Positions 61,778-64,000 of a stretch of DNA of 64,000 nt are shown here, one piece after another. The notes beneath the pieces were generated by a model. That model saw only the letters and a list, made by a program, of their open reading frames with translations. It was not told the DNA's origin and made no database searches. The position numbers and the translations under genes were made by a program. Source of the stretch: Alkalimonas amylolytica (lineage in GTDB: Bacteria; Pseudomonadota; Gammaproteobacteria; Enterobacterales; Alteromonadaceae); NCBI RefSeq assembly GCF_900107845.1, contig NZ_FNRM01000005.1:248001-312000 (forward strand), given 5' to 3'. How positions within the stretch are numbered: the first letter of the stretch is position 1; every line of letters starts with the position of its first letter.

Positions 61778-63688
61778 ATGCAGTTTAAAACATCCTTATT
61801 GGCGCTGGCAGCCAGTGCGGCCTTAGTGGCTTGCCAACCAGCCACTCAACACGAGCCGCACACAGCGGCCGCCAAATCAGAAGTAGAACCGGCTGCAGAA
61901 CCCATATCGAAAGAAGGCAAGGCGGTGGTGTATCAGGTCTTTACCCGGCTGTTTGGCAACACCAACACCACCAACAAGCCCTGGGGCACGCTGGAAGAAA
62001 ACGGCGTCGGCAAATTCAGCGATTTTACCGATGAAGCCCTGGCAGGTATTAAAGAGCTGGGTGTGACCCACGTCTGGTACACCGGGGTACCACACCATGC
62101 CGTGATCCGCGACTACACCGCCTATGGCATTTCGCTGGACGACCCCGATGTGGTGAAGGGCCGGGCGGGTTCGCCTTATGCGGTGAAAGACTATTACAAC
62201 GTCAGTCCGGATCTGGCCGATGATCCGGCCAATCGCTTGCAGGAGTTCCAAGCCCTGATTGCCCGTACCCATGCTCATGGCATGAAGGTGCTGATTGATA
62301 TTGTGCCCAATCATGTGGCGCGAAATTACCAGTCCATCAGCCGTCCGGAAGGGGTTGCCGATTTTGGTGCTCACGACGACACCAGCGTAGCCTATGCCCG
62401 CGACAACAATTTTTACTACATTCCGGGTGAGGCTTTTCAGGTACCGGCATGGCCCGAGGATTATCGGCCACTTGGCGGTGAGCCGCACCCGCTGGCCGAT
62501 GGCCAGTTTGACGAATACCCGGCCAAATGGACTGGCAACGGCTCGCGCTCTGCCCAGCCGGACTTTGACGACTGGTACGAAACGGTCAAAATCAACTTTG
62601 GCGTGCGCCCCGATGGCAGTTACGACTTTGATACCCTGCCGGCGGAATACGCACAAAAAAACATCGAAGACCATTACACCTTCTGGCAGGGCCGGGATGT
62701 ACCGGACTCCTGGGAAAAGTTCCGTGACATCGTGCTGTACTGGATCGACATGGGCGTCGATGGTTTTCGTTACGACATGGCCGAAATGGTGCCGGTCGAA
62801 TTCTGGAGTTACCTGAACTCCCATATCAAGCAGGTCAATCCCGATGCCTTCTTACTGGCCGAAGTGTATCAGCCGCATCTGTACCGCGATTATCTGCATC
62901 TGGGCCGGATGGATTACCTGTACGACAAAGTCGAGTTTTACGACAACCTGAAGTGGGCGATGCAAGGTCATGGCAGCACCGATGCCTTGGTGGAGGTGCA
63001 GGACAGCATGGCCGATATTGAGCACCATATGCTGCACTTTTTGGAAAACCACGATGAGCAGCGCATTGCCAGCCTGGAATTTGCTGGCGACGCCCGCTTA
63101 GGGATGCCCGCCATGCTGATTTCAGCCACCATCAGCACCTCACCGACCATGCTGTACTTTGGCCAGGAAGTCGGCGAAGCGGCCAGCGAAGATGCCGGTT
63201 TTGGCAAGGCCAGCCGCACCACCATTTTTGATTACTGGGGGGTGCCGGCTCATCAGCGCTGGATGAACGACGGCAAATTTGACGGCGGCGCTCTGACCGA
63301 TGCCGAGCGGCAGCTGCGTGATTTCTATGTGCGCTTGATGCGCTTTAGTGCCGAGCAACCGGCGATGAACGGTCACTACGCTGAAATCCATCGTGCCAAC
63401 CGGGCCACCACTGAGCATTACGACGACAAGCTGTTGTCTTTCTTGCGCTGGACCGATGAGCAGAAATTACTGATTGTTGCCAACGTACGGGATGCTGCTT
63501 ACCCGCCGATGAACTTGCAGATCCCGGCGGAACAAATTGCGGCCTGGGGCCTGACCGATGGCAGGTACACCCTGACGGAACAACTCTATGGTGAGCTGTC
63601 GGTGCCACTGACGGTGGCAAACGGGGTAGGTACTGTGTCATTGACGCTGGCGCCTTTGGCATCCCTGATCCTGCAACTGGAGCACTAA
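61778..63688 (+). CDS. GH13 alpha-amylase family lipoprotein
   Basis: The protein has 636 residues from the ATG at 61778 after GGGAGAG; the in-frame reading from 61613 would span the operator. Lipobox AALVACQPA. GH13 regions: I VLIDIVPNHVARN, II GFRYDMAEM (nucleophile Asp), III FLLAEVYQP (acid Glu), IV FLENHDEQR. VVYQVFTRLFGNTNTTN and ITELGVTHVWYTG-like text (IKELGVTHVWYTGVPHHA) place it with cell-bound amylases of Gram-negative bacteria. It should cut alpha-1,4 links of malto-oligosaccharides in the periplasm or at the outer membrane, working with the pullulanase. The GH31-like gene follows after 3 bases. Confidence 0.93.
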   Translation: MQFKTSLLALAASAALVACQPATQHEPHTAAAKSEVEPAAEPISKEGKAVVYQVFTRLFGNTNTTNKPWGTLEENGVGKFSDFTDEALAGIKELGVTHVWYTGVPHHAVIRDYTAYGISLDDPDVVKGRAGSPYAVKDYYNVSPDLADDPANRLQEFQALIARTHAHGMKVLIDIVPNHVARNYQSISRPEGVADFGAHDDTSVAYARDNNFYYIPGEAFQVPAWPEDYRPLGGEPHPLADGQFDEYPAKWTGNGSRSAQPDFDDWYETVKINFGVRPDGSYDFDTLPAEYAQKNIEDHYTFWQGRDVPDSWEKFRDIVLYWIDMGVDGFRYDMAEMVPVEFWSYLNSHIKQVNPDAFLLAEVYQPHLYRDYLHLGRMDYLYDKVEFYDNLKWAMQGHGSTDALVEVQDSMADIEHHMLHFLENHDEQRIASLEFAGDARLGMPAMLISATISTSPTMLYFGQEVGEAASEDAGFGKASRTTIFDYWGVPAHQRWMNDGKFDGGALTDAERQLRDFYVRLMRFSAEQPAMNGHYAEIHRANRATTEHYDDKLLSFLRWTDEQKLLIVANVRDAAYPPMNLQIPAEQIAAWGLTDGRYTLTEQLYGELSVPLTVANGVGTVSLTLAPLASLILQLEH

Positions 63689-63691
63689 GCA

Positions 63692-64000
63692 ATGCTACAG
63701 ACGATGCAATGTACCATGCGTTTGCTGCTGGTCGGTTTCCTGGTGGCTGCCAGCTGGCTGCTGTCAGCGCAAACATTGGACTACCAAAGCCATCAGCTGA
63801 CGGATGAGGGCCTGCTGATCCAGACCAGCGAAGGTCAGTTGACGCTGCGCTTCCATCAGCCGGCGGTGGTGGAAGTGTTTTATCAAAACGAGGGCGTGAA
63901 ACAATTGCCGTCTTTTACGCTGCCACCGCAGCCTCAGTTGCTGGCGGCTGGGCTGGAAACTCAGGGTGAGGTGCTGTATTACGGCACTGATGCGCTGACG
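63692..64000 (+). CDS. probable GH31 alpha-glucosidase, N-terminal part (runs off the right edge)
   Basis: The frame is open from the ATG at 63692 to the window end, 103 codons. A signal peptide, RLLLVGFLVAASWLLSAQTL, is followed by a beta-rich start: GLLIQTSEGQLTLRFHQPAV and VEVFYQNEGVKQLPSFTLPP. This is the look of the N-terminal galactose-mutarotase-like domain of GH31 enzymes, but catalytic motifs lie beyond the window. It is 3 bases after the amylase gene, in one operon. GH97 is an alternative. Exported alpha-glucosidase that trims malto-oligosaccharides is inferred. Confidence 0.6.
   Translation, partial: MLQTMQCTMRLLLVGFLVAASWLLSAQTLDYQSHQLTDEGLLIQTSEGQLTLRFHQPAVVEVFYQNEGVKQLPSFTLPPQPQLLAAGLETQGEVLYYGTDALT

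Noticed and set aside
1-64000. CRISPR arrays, insertion sequences, integrases, rRNA genes
   Set aside because: No regularly interspaced repeats of CRISPR size, no transposase or integrase reading frame and no rRNA signature was found on either strand.

Overview
The window looks like chromosomal DNA of a free-living gammaproteobacterium. The srkA-dsbA gene order, two TonB-dependent receptors with carbohydrate genes, a CcoG protein, DUF3010 and DUF4168 proteins and a GlyGly-CTERM tail together suggest Alteromonadales/Chromatiales relatives such as Rheinheimera, Arsukibacterium or Alishewanella. This placement is inference from gene content; no rRNA or tRNA gene was seen.

Both ends belong to alpha-glucan use. 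At the left (1-7.1 kb) are a truncated MFS transporter, a GH65 disaccharide phosphorylase overlapping a beta-phosphoglucomutase, a LacI-family repressor and a TonB-dependent receptor. Three copies of a TTGCAATCGATTGCAA-type operator tie these into one regulon. At the right (52.6-64 kb) are a second, larger TonB-dependent receptor, a lipoprotein pullulanase, a lipoprotein alpha-amylase and the start of a probable GH31 alpha-glucosidase. Two TACGTA-centred operators of a different sequence imply a second regulator outside the window. The likely flow is cell-surface cleavage of starch or pullulan, receptor uptake, periplasmic trimming, then cytoplasmic phosphorolysis to beta-glucose-1-phosphate and on to glucose-6-phosphate.

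After uvrA, which has a candidate SOS box, the stretch from 10.1 to 18.7 kb is an accessory region, visibly more AT-rich around 11.5-16.5 kb. It holds a DUF4143 ATPase next to three evenly spaced palindromes, a RelE/HigB-like toxin-antitoxin pair, a probable membrane toxin/immunity pair, a nuclease-helicase (DUF2075 type) coupled to a restriction-modification-style controller protein with its own C-box, and a hipBA module with twin operators. I consider the controller plus nuclease-helicase unit the best candidate for a little-described defence system.

The region 18.7-30 kb is mostly housekeeping: a pseudouridine synthase, a RidA protein, envelope proteins, two DsbA-like proteins with unusual CGxC active sites, a porin, SrkA and CcoG. 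At 29-32 kb a ParA ATPase, a small ribbon-helix-helix-like protein and a KfrA-like coiled-coil protein form a plasmid-style partition set.

From 33.8 to 44 kb lie two sigma-54-type two-component systems. Good or degenerate -24/-12 promoters stand before neighbouring envelope-protein genes. Between the two systems are an AtoE-type transporter, a short-chain dehydrogenase and a PanE-like reductase. At 44.2 kb a DUF2235 hydrolase is fused to a PilZ domain. At 46-50.7 kb an ABC-2 exporter and an alpha/beta hydrolase face a DesK/NarL-type two-component system. At 51-52.5 kb is a protein that looks like an HD-GYP domain stripped of its catalytic motifs.
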